Of a stretch of DNA of 35,880 nt, positions 1 to 8,619 are shown piece by piece (within the stretch, counting starts at the first letter, position 1; each line of letters begins with the position of its first letter). The stretch comes from an uncultured Candidatus Melainabacteria bacterium (GTDB lineage Bacteria; Cyanobacteriota; Vampirovibrionia; Gastranaerophilales; Gastranaerophilaceae). A model generated the notes under the pieces. It was given only the letters and a program-made list of their open reading frames with translations, was not told where the DNA came from and searched no databases. The stretch covers positions 1-35,880 of the forward strand of contig CAKVLL010000019.1 of the NCBI GenBank assembly GCA_934757255.1, written 5' to 3'. A program made the translations under genes and the position numbers.

Positions 1-249
1 AAAGCAGGTAAAGTTGAATTCAGAGCTGATAAACAGGGTATGATTCACTGTCCAATCGGTAAGGTTCAATTCGCTAATGAAGATTTGGTTAAGAACTATG
101 GTACATTGGTTGATGCAGTTCTTAGAGCAAAACCTTCTGCAGCTAAAGGTACTTACGTTAAGTCAATTTATTTGACAACAACAATGGGACCTAGCATTAA
201 GATTGATGCTAAGAACCTTCAAGCAGAAGTTAAAGAAATTGTTGGTTGA
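1..249 (+). CDS. rplA: 50S ribosomal protein L1, C-terminal part (5' truncated by window)
   Basis: The open frame runs from base 1 to a TGA at 247-249, giving the last 82 residues of ribosomal protein L1, which binds 23S rRNA at the L1 stalk and represses its own operon. The L1 C-terminal signature is clear: IHCPIGKV, then LRAKPSAAKG, then LTTTMGPSIKID. The ATG at 40 is internal, since the L1 sequence continues upstream of it in frame. Codon use is more GC-rich and regular than in the gene that follows, as expected of a highly expressed gene. A strong terminator follows 7 bases after the stop. The rplJ-rplL pair that often follows rplA is absent here. Confidence 0.96.
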   Translation, partial: KAGKVEFRADKQGMIHCPIGKVQFANEDLVKNYGTLVDAVLRAKPSAAKGTYVKSIYLTTTMGPSIKIDAKNLQAEVKEIVG

Positions 250-256
250 TATTTAC

Positions 257-285
257 GGCTAGCCGAAAGGTTAGCCTTTTTTTTT
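257..285 (+). terminator. Intrinsic terminator of rplA
   Basis: An 8-bp stem (GGCTAGCC with GGTTAGCC, one G-T pair) closes a GAAA tetraloop and runs straight into nine T residues. It sits 7 bases after the L1 stop and should end the ribosomal transcript. Confidence 0.93.
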
Positions 286-323
286 AATCAGAAAGCGTAT
301 TCTAAAGAATACGCTTTTTGATT
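286..323. terminator. Second long hairpin directly after the rplA terminator
   Basis: A 17-bp inverted repeat (arms 286-302 and 307-323, one G-T pair) has a TAAA loop. It abuts the T-tract of the first terminator. The arm carries an A-rich 5' side and a T-rich 3' side around an AGCGTATTC core. It could be a back-up terminator, an mRNA 3'-end stabiliser or a barrier to antisense reading. The roles cannot be told apart from sequence. Confidence 0.7.
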
Positions 324-381
324 AATACACCGTTTAATAAATAAAATATTTTAAAAATAAATTTTCTTATAATAAAGAAAT

Positions 382-410
382 TTGCAAAAAGAGTTAAAAT
401 CAATTAAAAT
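382..410 (+). promoter_or_regulatory. Predicted leaderless promoter of the NTPase/TPR gene
   Basis: The -35 TTGCAA (382-387) and -10 TAAAAT (405-410) are 17 bases apart, and the ATG at 417 is only 6 bases past the -10. The expected start site therefore falls on the A of ATG. No Shine-Dalgarno is present. A perfect 10-bp tandem repeat, TTAAAATCAA at 394-403 and 404-413, covers the -10. A second TATAAT at 368-373 has no clear -35. Confidence 0.5.
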
Positions 411-416
411 CAATAT

Positions 417-2666
417 ATGAGTTATAAATTTATCGATGATTTTAATATAAATGATATTATTTTACCGGATTCGGACAAAATACATCCGCTATTACTAAAA
501 AGCAACGATTCTGATATAAAAAAAGCTTTAAATTTTTTATCAAACAACGAAAAATTTTTATACATTCATGGTTTTTTAGGTACAGGAAAAAGACAATTCA
601 TAAATTATGTAACCGAATTTTTAAAAAAAGATATTATAAAACTTGAATATTACTGTAAAGAAGCAACTGTTTGCGATGATATTTTACTTAACTTTATAGA
701 TATTTTAGAAAAAACGACATTAGGTAAAACTGTTAACTTAAACACAAAAATATCTACGTTAGCTGTAAAATTTCAAAATTACGTATCGTCTATAAAAAAA
801 CCATTTATTATAATACTACATTCATTTGATGATATTTCAGAAGAAAACAGATTACTCACGGCGAATTGTTTTGAAGAAATTATAAAAAATGACAATGTAA
901 AATTAATTCTTTCCACTAGAGCAATGATTCAAGGAGTCTTAGGAGAAACTAAATTTGACAAAAAGATTTTCCTAAAAGGTTTTACTAAAGAAATATTTAA
1001 AGAATATTTAACTTTAAATCAAATATCTTGTACAGATACCACATTAGAAGACTTTTTTAAGTATACACGAGGTTATTACTATTACACAGCACTTTCCATA
1101 AAAATAATTCAAGCTATGCAAATTTCTCTAAATGAATTTTTAGAAAAATTTGCAATTTCGAGTATGAATTTTGACTCATACTTGGGTTTAACATATATAA
1201 ATCTAATTCCAAATACTATAAGAAACTTTTTCTGGTTTCTAAGAACAATTAGACATGGAATAACTATTAATGCATTAGCAGTCTTTGAATTGTATGATGA
1301 ATTTTCTGTAGAATATTTAAAAAACAACTTAATGATATTTCAAGTTGGTGAAACATTGTATGTACAAGATTATTTTCAACAAAATATAGATATCTCAATT
1401 CCAACAAAAACAGAAATAAAACTTCATAAATATATTGTAAGTATTTACGAGAAACAACTTAAAGAGCCATTACAAACTCGCGAGATTCTAATATCAAGAC
1501 AAGCATTGTCATCTGAAATAAAATTTCATACCACATGCATCGAAAACTTAGAAAATCATAATAAAAAACAAACACCTGAACCCATAAGTATTCAAAATAA
1601 AGACATAACAAAACACTCTGAAGATACTACAAAGCCACAAAACATAGATTCACAATTACAAGAAGCAAAAAAACTTGCGGAATCAAAAAATCAAACAGAA
1701 GCAATTGAAAAATATTTAAATATTTTAAATAATGAAAAAATAGATGTTCAAACCTCAATAGAAATAAAACTTGAATTAGGACATTTATATAAAAATATTG
1801 GAAAATATTCCGATGCAAAATTTTATTTTGAATTAGTTGAAACAGCATACAAAAAAAATAACGAAGTTATAAATTTAAATTACTTATATTATGAATTAAC
1901 AAAAGTATATTTTCATTTATATAAAAGCGATAGAGCAATTGATACAATTAAAAAAGTTATTTATTCCGTTGATACTCCTCAGTCATTAATGGTTGCAGCT
2001 TGTACTTTATTAGGAAATATATATACAGCTAAAAATAATCCTGATGAAGCATATTCATATTATCAAAAAGCATTAGATTCCTCTGATGAAAACACCCCAG
2101 AAGATGAATTAGCAGAATTATATTTCAAATTTGCACTTGCTTCTGACGATAGAGGAGATGAAAAAACAGCTTTTGAATATTATTCAAGATGTGCAAGTAT
2201 TAATAACAAGAATCCATATAAATCACTTTCATATTCTAATTTAGGTTCTTGCTATTTTGATAATAATAAATTTAATGATGCTAAAAATTGCCTACTAAAA
2301 GCTTATAATATTGATAAAAATAATAATGATTATGATGGAATTTACTACAATGCATCAAAATTGGCGGAAGTACTTATGGAAATTCATGACAATGATGCAA
2401 TAAACTATCTTTTAGAAGCAAAACAAGCAGCAGAATTTCTAAATGAAAATTTTTACATTATGATGGCATGTGTTGCACTAGGAGATTATTACTATAATAA
2501 TATAAGCTATAATAAAAAAGCTCTTATCGAATATCTGAAAGCAAGACAAATCGCTGTATCGATTGGTGATGATGTAAAAAAAATTGACAATAGAATTCAA
2601 GATATGAAGCTTAGAATGAACGAAAATGAATTTAAAGAGATAGAAAATAAGTATGGACAAAATTAA
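417..2666 (+). CDS. P-loop NTPase with C-terminal TPR repeats (STAND-like)
   Basis: A 749-residue cytoplasmic protein without signal peptide. Residues 50-60 hold a Walker A-like loop, GFLGTGKR, with Arg where Ser/Thr is usual. FIIILHSFDD (130-139) fits Walker B, and LILSTRA (about 163-169) fits a sensor strand. A helical middle region follows. A charged linker at about 380-415 (KKQTPEP, DTTKPQ) leads into TPR-like helical pairs to about residue 735, for example YYQKALDSSDENTPEDELAE. NTPase plus TPR is the layout of STAND-type signalling ATPases, but a specific family is not recognised. Its last 14 bases overlap rsmG, so the two are probably co-transcribed. Very AT-rich codons contrast with rplA. 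Function unknown; scaffold or signalling ATPase is inference. Confidence 0.85.
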   Translation: MSYKFIDDFNINDIILPDSDKIHPLLLKSNDSDIKKALNFLSNNEKFLYIHGFLGTGKRQFINYVTEFLKKDIIKLEYYCKEATVCDDILLNFIDILEKTTLGKTVNLNTKISTLAVKFQNYVSSIKKPFIIILHSFDDISEENRLLTANCFEEIIKNDNVKLILSTRAMIQGVLGETKFDKKIFLKGFTKEIFKEYLTLNQISCTDTTLEDFFKYTRGYYYYTALSIKIIQAMQISLNEFLEKFAISSMNFDSYLGLTYINLIPNTIRNFFWFLRTIRHGITINALAVFELYDEFSVEYLKNNLMIFQVGETLYVQDYFQQNIDISIPTKTEIKLHKYIVSIYEKQLKEPLQTREILISRQALSSEIKFHTTCIENLENHNKKQTPEPISIQNKDITKHSEDTTKPQNIDSQLQEAKKLAESKNQTEAIEKYLNILNNEKIDVQTSIEIKLELGHLYKNIGKYSDAKFYFELVETAYKKNNEVINLNYLYYELTKVYFHLYKSDRAIDTIKKVIYSVDTPQSLMVAACTLLGNIYTAKNNPDEAYSYYQKALDSSDENTPEDELAELYFKFALASDDRGDEKTAFEYYSRCASINNKNPYKSLSYSNLGSCYFDNNKFNDAKNCLLKAYNIDKNNNDYDGIYYNASKLAEVLMEIHDNDAINYLLEAKQAAEFLNENFYIMMACVALGDYYYNNISYNKKALIEYLKARQIAVSIGDDVKKIDNRIQDMKLRMNENEFKEIENKYGQN

Positions 2667-3255
2667 TATATCAGCAGATTTTAAAAAATATCAAGAATTA
2701 TTTCTTAACGAAAATAAAAAACTTAATCTAATTTCCAAAAACGATGAAAAATTTTTATTTGAAAAACATATTTATGATTCATTAGCTATAAAATTATTTT
2801 TTGACAAATATAAAATAATTTCAGCAAATATTCTTGATATCGGCTGCGGAGGCGGTTTTCCTTGCGTACCAATTGCAATAGAATTTAAGAACATGCAAAT
2901 AACAGGAATTGATAGTATTAGAAAAAAAATAAATTCTATAAATACAATTAAAGAAGCCTTAAAGCTTAATAATTTATCAACGGTCTGTGATAGAGTTGAA
3001 AATTTAAAAAATAAAAAATACGATATCATAACAAGTCGCGCAGTTGCTGATTTAGCTAAAATAACTGCTTATGCTCTGCCACTATTAAAAAAGAACGGCT
3101 ATTTTGTTGCTTACAAATCAAAAAAAGCGTTAGAAGAGTTAGAGAATGCGAAAACTGTATTGAAACAATTTGATGCTAAAGTTGTTGATATTATTAATTA
3201 CCAGCTTCCTCTAGAAGAAATTTATGAAAGAAACCTTATTATTATAAAAATGTAA
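2653..3255 (+). CDS. rsmG: 16S rRNA (guanine527-N7)-methyltransferase RsmG
   Basis: This 200-residue class I SAM methyltransferase of the RsmG/GidB family makes m7G527 in 16S rRNA. The SAM-binding glycine loop LDIGCGGGFP lies at 61-70, followed by an acidic strand end TGID at about 84-87. The family motif TSRAVADL is at 128-135, and KKNGYFVAYKSK follows. Length matches the family (about 200-240). The start at 2653 lies inside the end of the NTPase/TPR gene (14-base overlap), which implies translational coupling. No own promoter is visible. Loss of RsmG is classically linked to low-level streptomycin resistance. The enzyme looks intact. Confidence 0.94.
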   Translation: MDKINISADFKKYQELFLNENKKLNLISKNDEKFLFEKHIYDSLAIKLFFDKYKIISANILDIGCGGGFPCVPIAIEFKNMQITGIDSIRKKINSINTIKEALKLNNLSTVCDRVENLKNKKYDIITSRAVADLAKITAYALPLLKKNGYFVAYKSKKALEELENAKTVLKQFDAKVVDIINYQLPLEEIYERNLIIIKM

Positions 3256-3271
3256 TTACCTTGCTTTCTTA

Positions 3272-3300
3272 TTCACTTTCTAAATTGCTTATAGTAATAT
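3272..3300 (+). promoter_or_regulatory. Predicted leaderless promoter of the exported TPR gene
   Basis: The -35 TTCACT (3272-3277), a 17-base spacer and the -10 TAATAT (3295-3300) lie exactly 6 bases before the ATG at 3307. No ribosome binding site is present. Confidence 0.5.
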
Positions 3301-3306
3301 GTTGTT

Positions 3307-5427
3307 ATGAAAAGAAAACTTTTAATTTGTTGTTTAGCTATATGTGCAGTTTTGGGGCAAAACCAAGTTTTTGCTGCGCCAAACGGAGCATTTGCCGAGC
3401 ATTATAACGCCGGTCAAAACTACTTGATGTCTAATCAGTATTCTTCATCAATCGTAGAATTCAGAAAGGCATTAAGAATTAATTATCTAGATAACTCTGC
3501 AAGAATCGGACTTATCAACGCTTACCTTGCAAGAGCAACTTATTATGCAAATCAGGACAAAAATTATGATAAAGCCGCAAACGATTTTAGAAGTGCGCTT
3601 TTCTACTTAAAGATTTATCCGAATAAAGAGCAAACTGTTCAGAATTCAGCCGGCATGATTGCTTCCGCAACTGAAAATCTCAATCAATGCTTAAAAGTAA
3701 TCAGTTTTGACTCAACTCCAAGTGGAAGATATAAGCGCGGAGAAGAATTACGTGCAATGGGAAATTTATCAGCCGCTGCGTATGAATTTTCAAGAGCTGC
3801 GCAAGGAGATAAAATGGCATCAGATGCTAACATGCAAGTTGCGGATTTGCTTAAACTTTTAGGCAACGAACCTCGATCTGCCGATTATTATAAAATCGCA
3901 CTAGATTTAAATCCAAACAACGGCGTGCTTAGAATGAAATACGCAAGGACTTTGGATAAATTAGGACGCTATGATGATGCAGTTTCGCAGTATAACGAAG
4001 CTTTAGCAAATTCAAAAGGTGACATGGAAGTTTTGTATGCCTTAGAAAGAATTTATTTAAAAAAACTTGCCGTAACTCCATCAGATGCCGAACTTAACGC
4101 AAACTTGGGTGCAATTAAGCAAGCACAGGGCGATTATGAAACAGCTTTAAGTTATTATGGAAAAGCTGAACAAATTAATCCTTCTAACGTTACAACTCGT
4201 TTAAATGTTGGAACACTTTTCCAACAAAGAAAAGAATATCAAAAGGCAATTCAGTCTTATGATTCGGTCTTAACTTTATATCCAAACAACACTCAAGCGC
4301 TTTTATATAAAGCACAAGCATATAAAGAAATGGGTGATAATAAAACTGCTTTAAATTTATATAAACGCATTCTTTCAATCGACCCTAATAATGCAGGTGC
4401 GAAAGCTGAAATTTCAGGCGCGATGAAGGATGCGCTTTCACCATCAGAATACATTGCATACCTTAACCAAAACGGTACTGATGAAGAGATTTACGAATAC
4501 GCATACAAATTACACCAAGATAATAAAATTGATGATGCAATTAGCGGTTACAAGGCTGTTATTTCTAAAAATGCTTCAAATGTTGATGCTTATGTAAATT
4601 TAGCGATTTGTTATGCGTCAAAAGAAGATTACAATAACGCTATTAGCACACTAAACGCAGCTAAAGCAAAGTTCCCGACAAACAATTTGGTGCTTAAAAC
4701 TCTGCAAAGCGTTCAGAATGACTCTGTTTCAACAAAACTTGCGACAGCATCTTCAAGTTTTGATAATAAAGATTATAAAAAAGCTATTCAGCAGTATTTA
4801 GCAATTAATCCGGCAACAGAAGATTCTATGCTCGGTGTGGCGTCATCTTATCAGGCTTTAAACGATTTTAACAGTGCAATTGAGTATTATAAAAAAGCAG
4901 AACAAATTAATCCTAAAAATGCAGAAATTCCTTACTATATCGGATATTTGTACTCTGAACAACAAAACTGGTCGTTAGCTGAAACATATCTGAAAAAAGC
5001 TGTCGGACTTAATCCTAATTCTGATGCAAAAGAATTGTTGACATATGTTGTACAAAATGGTTCGGTTGGGATTTTAAACGAAGGTATTGATTTGTTTGAA
5101 AAGAATAATTTTCAAACTGCTATGCTAAAGTTTAATGACGTAATAAAAAAAGATGCGCAAAATGCTTACGCTTATTATTATAGAGCGTTAATTTATGATG
5201 AACAAAAACAGCCAAAACTTGCGATTAATGACTATTTGAATGTACTTAAATATTCAAAAGAATTTCCAATTGCAAATTACATGGTTGCGGTTGATTATGA
5301 CAGCTTAAACAATTATAAAGAAGCTTATAAATATTATCAAAAATTTATTTCAAGCTACACAACTGATGATGAATACTTAAAATACGCAAAAACAAGAATG
5401 GGTGAATTAAAGGCTTATGCAGGATAA
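3307..5427 (+). CDS. Exported TPR-repeat protein
   Basis: A 706-residue protein with a Sec signal peptide: KRK, a hydrophobic core (residues about 5-17), then VFAA for cleavage near residue 24. The rest is a near-continuous array of TPR units, for example YDDAVSQYNEALANSKGD, YYGKAEQINPSNV and YKKAEQINPKNAEIPYYIGY, with the usual W/L-G-Y-A-P spacing. It probably acts in the periplasm or at the outer membrane as a protein-interaction scaffold. Its partner cannot be named. The 3' end overlaps the dus gene by 11 bases, so the two share a transcript. It is preceded by a promoter without a ribosome binding site. At least four TPR proteins occur in this window, of which this is the longest array. 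Confidence 0.88.
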   Translation: MKRKLLICCLAICAVLGQNQVFAAPNGAFAEHYNAGQNYLMSNQYSSSIVEFRKALRINYLDNSARIGLINAYLARATYYANQDKNYDKAANDFRSALFYLKIYPNKEQTVQNSAGMIASATENLNQCLKVISFDSTPSGRYKRGEELRAMGNLSAAAYEFSRAAQGDKMASDANMQVADLLKLLGNEPRSADYYKIALDLNPNNGVLRMKYARTLDKLGRYDDAVSQYNEALANSKGDMEVLYALERIYLKKLAVTPSDAELNANLGAIKQAQGDYETALSYYGKAEQINPSNVTTRLNVGTLFQQRKEYQKAIQSYDSVLTLYPNNTQALLYKAQAYKEMGDNKTALNLYKRILSIDPNNAGAKAEISGAMKDALSPSEYIAYLNQNGTDEEIYEYAYKLHQDNKIDDAISGYKAVISKNASNVDAYVNLAICYASKEDYNNAISTLNAAKAKFPTNNLVLKTLQSVQNDSVSTKLATASSSFDNKDYKKAIQQYLAINPATEDSMLGVASSYQALNDFNSAIEYYKKAEQINPKNAEIPYYIGYLYSEQQNWSLAETYLKKAVGLNPNSDAKELLTYVVQNGSVGILNEGIDLFEKNNFQTAMLKFNDVIKKDAQNAYAYYYRALIYDEQKQPKLAINDYLNVLKYSKEFPIANYMVAVDYDSLNNYKEAYKYYQKFISSYTTDDEYLKYAKTRMGELKAYAG

Positions 5428-6382
5428 AAACAAGGTTCAAGCATTAATATCAAGCAGGGTTTCGCTTGCACCAATGGCAGGAATTACCGACTATGTTTTA
5501 CGCTCTCTTGTGCGTGAATATTCAAAAAATTGTCTTTTAACAACAGAGATGATAAGTTCGGAAGCTTTGACACAAGTTAAAGACACTGATATTGTGGCTC
5601 GCGCAGAGAACCATTCGCCTATATCTTACCAATTAAGCGGACATAAGCCAAAAATGATTGCAGAATGTGCAAATTATCTTCAAAAATACGCCGATATGAT
5701 TGATATAAACATGGGATGTCCTGTAAATAAGGTAGTTAAAGGAACTGACGGTTGCGCATTAATGAGAAATGTAGAATTAGCGCAAGAAATTGTTCGCACA
5801 ACGAAAGCTAACATTTCAATTCCTTTAAGCGTAAAATTTCGTTTGGGCTATACGTTTGATGAATTAAATTTCGTTGAATACGGTCAAAAAATGCAAGAAG
5901 CCGGCGCGGATTTTATTACAATCCATGGAAGAACTCGTTCTCAAATGTATGGTGGAAAAGCTGACTGGAAGAAGATTGCAGAGCTTAAACGTAATGTTGA
6001 TATTCCTGTTTTCGCAAACGGTGATGTGGTTTCGATTGAAACAGCCGTTCAATGCTTGGAAGACTCTCAAGCCGATGGTGTTGCAATTGGTCGCGGAGCG
6101 CTAGGTGACCCTTCACTTTTATATCGAGTAGAAAAATATATTAATTGCGGAGAGTATATCGCCCCACCAACTTTGGAAGAAAAAATTGCAACATTAAAGA
6201 AGCATTTGAATAAAGAAGTTGAGTTTCGTGGAGAAGATATTGGTGTAAAATTTTGCAGAAAATTTTACCCTTATTATGTAAATGGTTTCCAAGGCGCTTC
6301 AAGACTAAGAGGTGAATTAGTTTTGATGAATGATTTGAAAGAAATTTTTAAGAAGTTAGATGGAATTTTGGCATTAAAATAA
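5417..6382 (+). CDS. dusB: tRNA-dihydrouridine synthase (DusB/NifR3 family)
   Basis: A 321-residue FMN-dependent TIM-barrel enzyme that reduces uridine to dihydrouridine in tRNA. The N-terminal flavin motif is LAPMAGITD (17-25). The catalytic Cys is C101 in INMGCPVNKV, followed by KGTDGCALMRN. VKFRLGY, the HGRTRSQMYGG motif, FANGDV and AIGRGALGDPSL (phosphate binding) follow in the order typical of the family. Length is normal. The ATG at 5417 lies in the tail of the upstream TPR gene (11-base overlap). Assignment to the DusB subgroup is by overall similarity and less certain than the family call. Confidence 0.93.
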   Translation: MQDKNKVQALISSRVSLAPMAGITDYVLRSLVREYSKNCLLTTEMISSEALTQVKDTDIVARAENHSPISYQLSGHKPKMIAECANYLQKYADMIDINMGCPVNKVVKGTDGCALMRNVELAQEIVRTTKANISIPLSVKFRLGYTFDELNFVEYGQKMQEAGADFITIHGRTRSQMYGGKADWKKIAELKRNVDIPVFANGDVVSIETAVQCLEDSQADGVAIGRGALGDPSLLYRVEKYINCGEYIAPPTLEEKIATLKKHLNKEVEFRGEDIGVKFCRKFYPYYVNGFQGASRLRGELVLMNDLKEIFKKLDGILALK

Positions 6383-6397
6383 AAATATTAACAAACA

Positions 6398-7456
6398 CTA
6401 TTTTTTATTCTTTAATCCATAAACAAATAATAAGATTTCTGCAACTGCTTTATACAATTCAGGAGGAATTTGTTGATTTATATCAACCATTCTAAATAAA
6501 GCCCTTGCAACCGGAGCATTATCTATTACAGGCACATTATGCTTTGTTGCTATATCAATAATCTTTTTAGCAATAAGCTCGGTTCCTTTTGCAGTTAAAG
6601 TTGGAGATTGCATTGTTTCAGCATCATATTTTAGGGCACAAGCTACGTGGGTTGGGTTTCTAACAACAAAATCGGCTTCCGGCACAGAATCCATTGCACC
6701 TTGTTGTAACATTTGCATACGTCTTTGCCTTAGAGCTGCTTTTACGTGTGGATCACCTTCGGAGTTCTTGTATTCATCCTTGATTTCTTTGAATGACATT
6801 TTTTGGTCTTTTAAAAATTTCCATTTTGTCATTCCATAGTCAGCGGCTGCAATAATAAGAAAGGCAATACATGCCTTATAAATAAACTCAACAATTAATT
6901 TTCCAAATTCAATCATAACTGCAAAATGATTATCAATCGCAGCTAGCATTAAAATACTTTCCAAATGAGCTCTATATACCGTCCAACCGACTAAACCTAA
7001 AATAAAAACTTTTACAATATTTTTACATAATTCAAATAATGTTTTTACTTGAAATAAGTTTTTAAAATATTTTGTAGGATTTAATTTATCTAATTTTGGG
7101 ACAAGTGGTGCAGTTGCAACAAGAGGTCCGACTTGAATAAAATCGCCTAATATTGCAATAAATGCAGCAACAAAAAGAATAGCACCTAAAATTACAACTG
7201 TAGGAATTAAAGTTACAGTCAAAATATAAGTAATGCCTATATTTTCTAAATGTTGATTTGGAATTTGTTCATATAAAGTCTTAAACAATCCAACAATAAG
7301 CTTCCATATTATAGGAGCAAGCATATTTATAAAAGAGAACATTACTAACAAAGACAATGCTGTTGACACGTCTTTTGATTTTACTACCTGCCCTTCTTTT
7401 CGTGCTCTCTCAAGCTTTTGGGGAGTGGCATCAAATTGTTTATCTTCATCACCCAT
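6398..7456 (-). CDS. flhB: Flagellar/type III export apparatus protein FlhB
   Basis: A 352-residue inner-membrane switch protein of the flagellar type III export gate. The N-terminal motif DATPQKLERARKEGQV (9-24) is diagnostic of FlhB/YscU. Four hydrophobic segments follow at about 30-58, 74-108, 143-168 and 185-207. The cytoplasmic domain carries the self-cleavage motif NPTH at 267-270, so substrate-specificity switching looks intact. The N-terminus resembles flagellar FlhB more than injectisome versions. It stands alone, with no fli/flh neighbour beside it, and converges on dus with 15 bases between. Upstream, GTATAA lies within a few bases of the ATG and no Shine-Dalgarno is seen, so this may be another leaderless start, less clear than others here. 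Confidence 0.93.
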   Translation of the reverse strand: MGDEDKQFDATPQKLERARKEGQVVKSKDVSTALSLLVMFSFINMLAPIIWKLIVGLFKTLYEQIPNQHLENIGITYILTVTLIPTVVILGAILFVAAFIAILGDFIQVGPLVATAPLVPKLDKLNPTKYFKNLFQVKTLFELCKNIVKVFILGLVGWTVYRAHLESILMLAAIDNHFAVMIEFGKLIVEFIYKACIAFLIIAAADYGMTKWKFLKDQKMSFKEIKDEYKNSEGDPHVKAALRQRRMQMLQQGAMDSVPEADFVVRNPTHVACALKYDAETMQSPTLTAKGTELIAKKIIDIATKHNVPVIDNAPVARALFRMVDINQQIPPELYKAVAEILLFVYGLKNKK

Positions 7457-7495
7457 TTAACTTATACCGTTGGATTTCGTTTCGTTGTTAATAGT

Positions 7496-7525
7496 TTAGC
7501 ATAAACCGATATTTTATTGTACAAT
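7496..7525 (+). promoter_or_regulatory. Possible promoter of the LapA-like gene
   Basis: TTAGCA (7496-7501), an 18-base spacer and TACAAT (7520-7525) precede AAGGAG at 7536-7541 and the ATG at 7549. This is a normal short leader with a good ribosome binding site. Confidence 0.4.
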
Positions 7526-7548
7526 ATTTCTAAGTAAGGAGTGTTTTA

Positions 7549-7842
7549 ATGAAAAATGCATTTTTAATAATTCTATCTTTGTTATCCGTTGCAGCAACTG
7601 GGTATACTTTCTTAAACTATACAGGTCATATAGCAATGATAACAATGTTTGTATGTGGTTTTGCTCTTGCAGTATTTTTAATGACTCTTAAGATGAATGT
7701 CAAAAATAAAAAAATTAATTCTTATAAAAGGGAATTGGAAAAAGAATCAATTGCTTCTACAGAATCTTCCTCTAGAGTTAAAGTCCTTGAATCAAAAATA
7801 GAAGTTCTAGAAAAAGCCTTGGAAAATGCTTTAAAAAAATGA
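7549..7842 (+). CDS. LapA-domain (DUF1049-like) small membrane protein
   Basis: A 97-residue protein with two hydrophobic helices (about 4-22 and 27-46) separated by a short NYTGH turn, then a charged coiled coil (about 55-96, VKVLESKIEVLEKALENAL). Two helices plus a cytoplasmic coiled coil is the pattern of the lipopolysaccharide-assembly LapA domain family, whose better known members regulate LPS synthesis. The call rests on architecture, not on a sharp motif. AAGGAG lies 7 bases before the ATG. It is followed by mgtC, which has its own promoter-like sequence. Confidence 0.65.
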   Translation: MKNAFLIILSLLSVAATGYTFLNYTGHIAMITMFVCGFALAVFLMTLKMNVKNKKINSYKRELEKESIASTESSSRVKVLESKIEVLEKALENALKK

Positions 7843-7849
7843 TTTCGCA

Positions 7850-7878
7850 TTGAATTTTTGTAAAATATCGTGTATTAT
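7850..7878 (+). promoter_or_regulatory. Promoter of mgtC
   Basis: TTGAAT (7850-7855) and TATTAT (7873-7878) have a 17-base spacer. The start site would be near 7885, just before AAGGAG at 7888-7893. This also argues against the in-frame GTG at 7870 as a start, since it lies upstream of the transcript. Confidence 0.6.
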
Positions 7879-7899
7879 ATACTAAATAAGGAGAAGTAT

Positions 7900-8619
7900 A
7901 TGGAAGCTTTTTTTAACTCGGATTTTACAGTAAGATTAGTAGCGTCTTTAGTACTTGGATTTGCACTCGGACTAGAAAGAGAACTTACGAACAAATATGC
8001 AGGTCTTAGAACTCATATATTAGTATGTTTAGGAGCTTGCATATTTACATTAATATCTATATATGGTTTTCCAACTTTTGCCTCTGGCGACAATGTTGAT
8101 ATCACACAAGCAACAGGAATTAGAGATACTTCCCGTGTCGCAGCACAAATAGTTACCGGTATCGGCTTTATTGGCGCTGGTACTGTACTTAGAAATGGTC
8201 CGATGGTATTTGGTCTAACAACAGCTGCAACTTTATGGATAGCTGCGAGTATTGGTATGGCTTGTGGTGCCGGCTTATATGGAATGGCAATATTTGCAAC
8301 AATTTTAAGCATTGGTGTGCTAACTATTATCAGAATTTTTGAAAAGCAATTCTTGCCATCAAGCGGCAAACAACAAAAAAGATGTAAATTAACTATTTTT
8401 TGTAATGGCGATGATGTTAAAAAGATTTACGATTACTTATATTCCAAAGCTGAATCAGTAAGAGATTTTACCTCTAAAAAGTTAGTTGAAAACACTACAA
8501 AATCTAAGATTACGTCAGTTTTTGAACTTACAAATAAAAATATGATACCGGAACTTTACGAGAAATTAAATATTTTAGCAGATTTAGACTCTATAAATTT
8601 ACAGGAATTAAATGACTAG
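7900..8619 (+). CDS. mgtC: MgtC/SapB family membrane protein
   Basis: A 239-residue membrane protein. The MgtC core is present: VASLVLGFALGLERE near the N-terminus, then AGLRTHILVCLGA, then TGIGFIGAGTVLRNG, with about four to five hydrophobic helices to residue about 145. A cytoplasmic C-terminal domain of about 80 residues (KLTIFCNGDD onward) resembles the ACT-like domain of this family. In pathogens MgtC affects Mg2+ limitation responses and the F-type ATPase. Its role in commensal or environmental bacteria is unclear. I chose the ATG at 7900 because AAGGAG lies 6 bases before it; the frame is open from a GTG at 7870. The end overlaps the next gene by 8 bases. Confidence 0.9.
   Translation: MEAFFNSDFTVRLVASLVLGFALGLERELTNKYAGLRTHILVCLGACIFTLISIYGFPTFASGDNVDITQATGIRDTSRVAAQIVTGIGFIGAGTVLRNGPMVFGLTTAATLWIAASIGMACGAGLYGMAIFATILSIGVLTIIRIFEKQFLPSSGKQQKRCKLTIFCNGDDVKKIYDYLYSKAESVRDFTSKKLVENTTKSKITSVFELTNKNMIPELYEKLNILADLDSINLQELND

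Noticed and set aside
5874..6104. Frame of 76 residues inside dus on the same strand
   Set aside because: Out-of-frame shadow of a well conserved enzyme; no start signals.
7505..7512. ACCGATAT resembling a sigma-28 -10 upstream of the LapA-like gene
   Set aside because: The first G is missing and no TAAA lies at the right distance; the spacing test fails.
7870..7899. GTG at 7870 as start of MgtC
   Set aside because: It overlaps the -10 box of the likely promoter, and AAGGAG is correctly placed only for the ATG at 7900.
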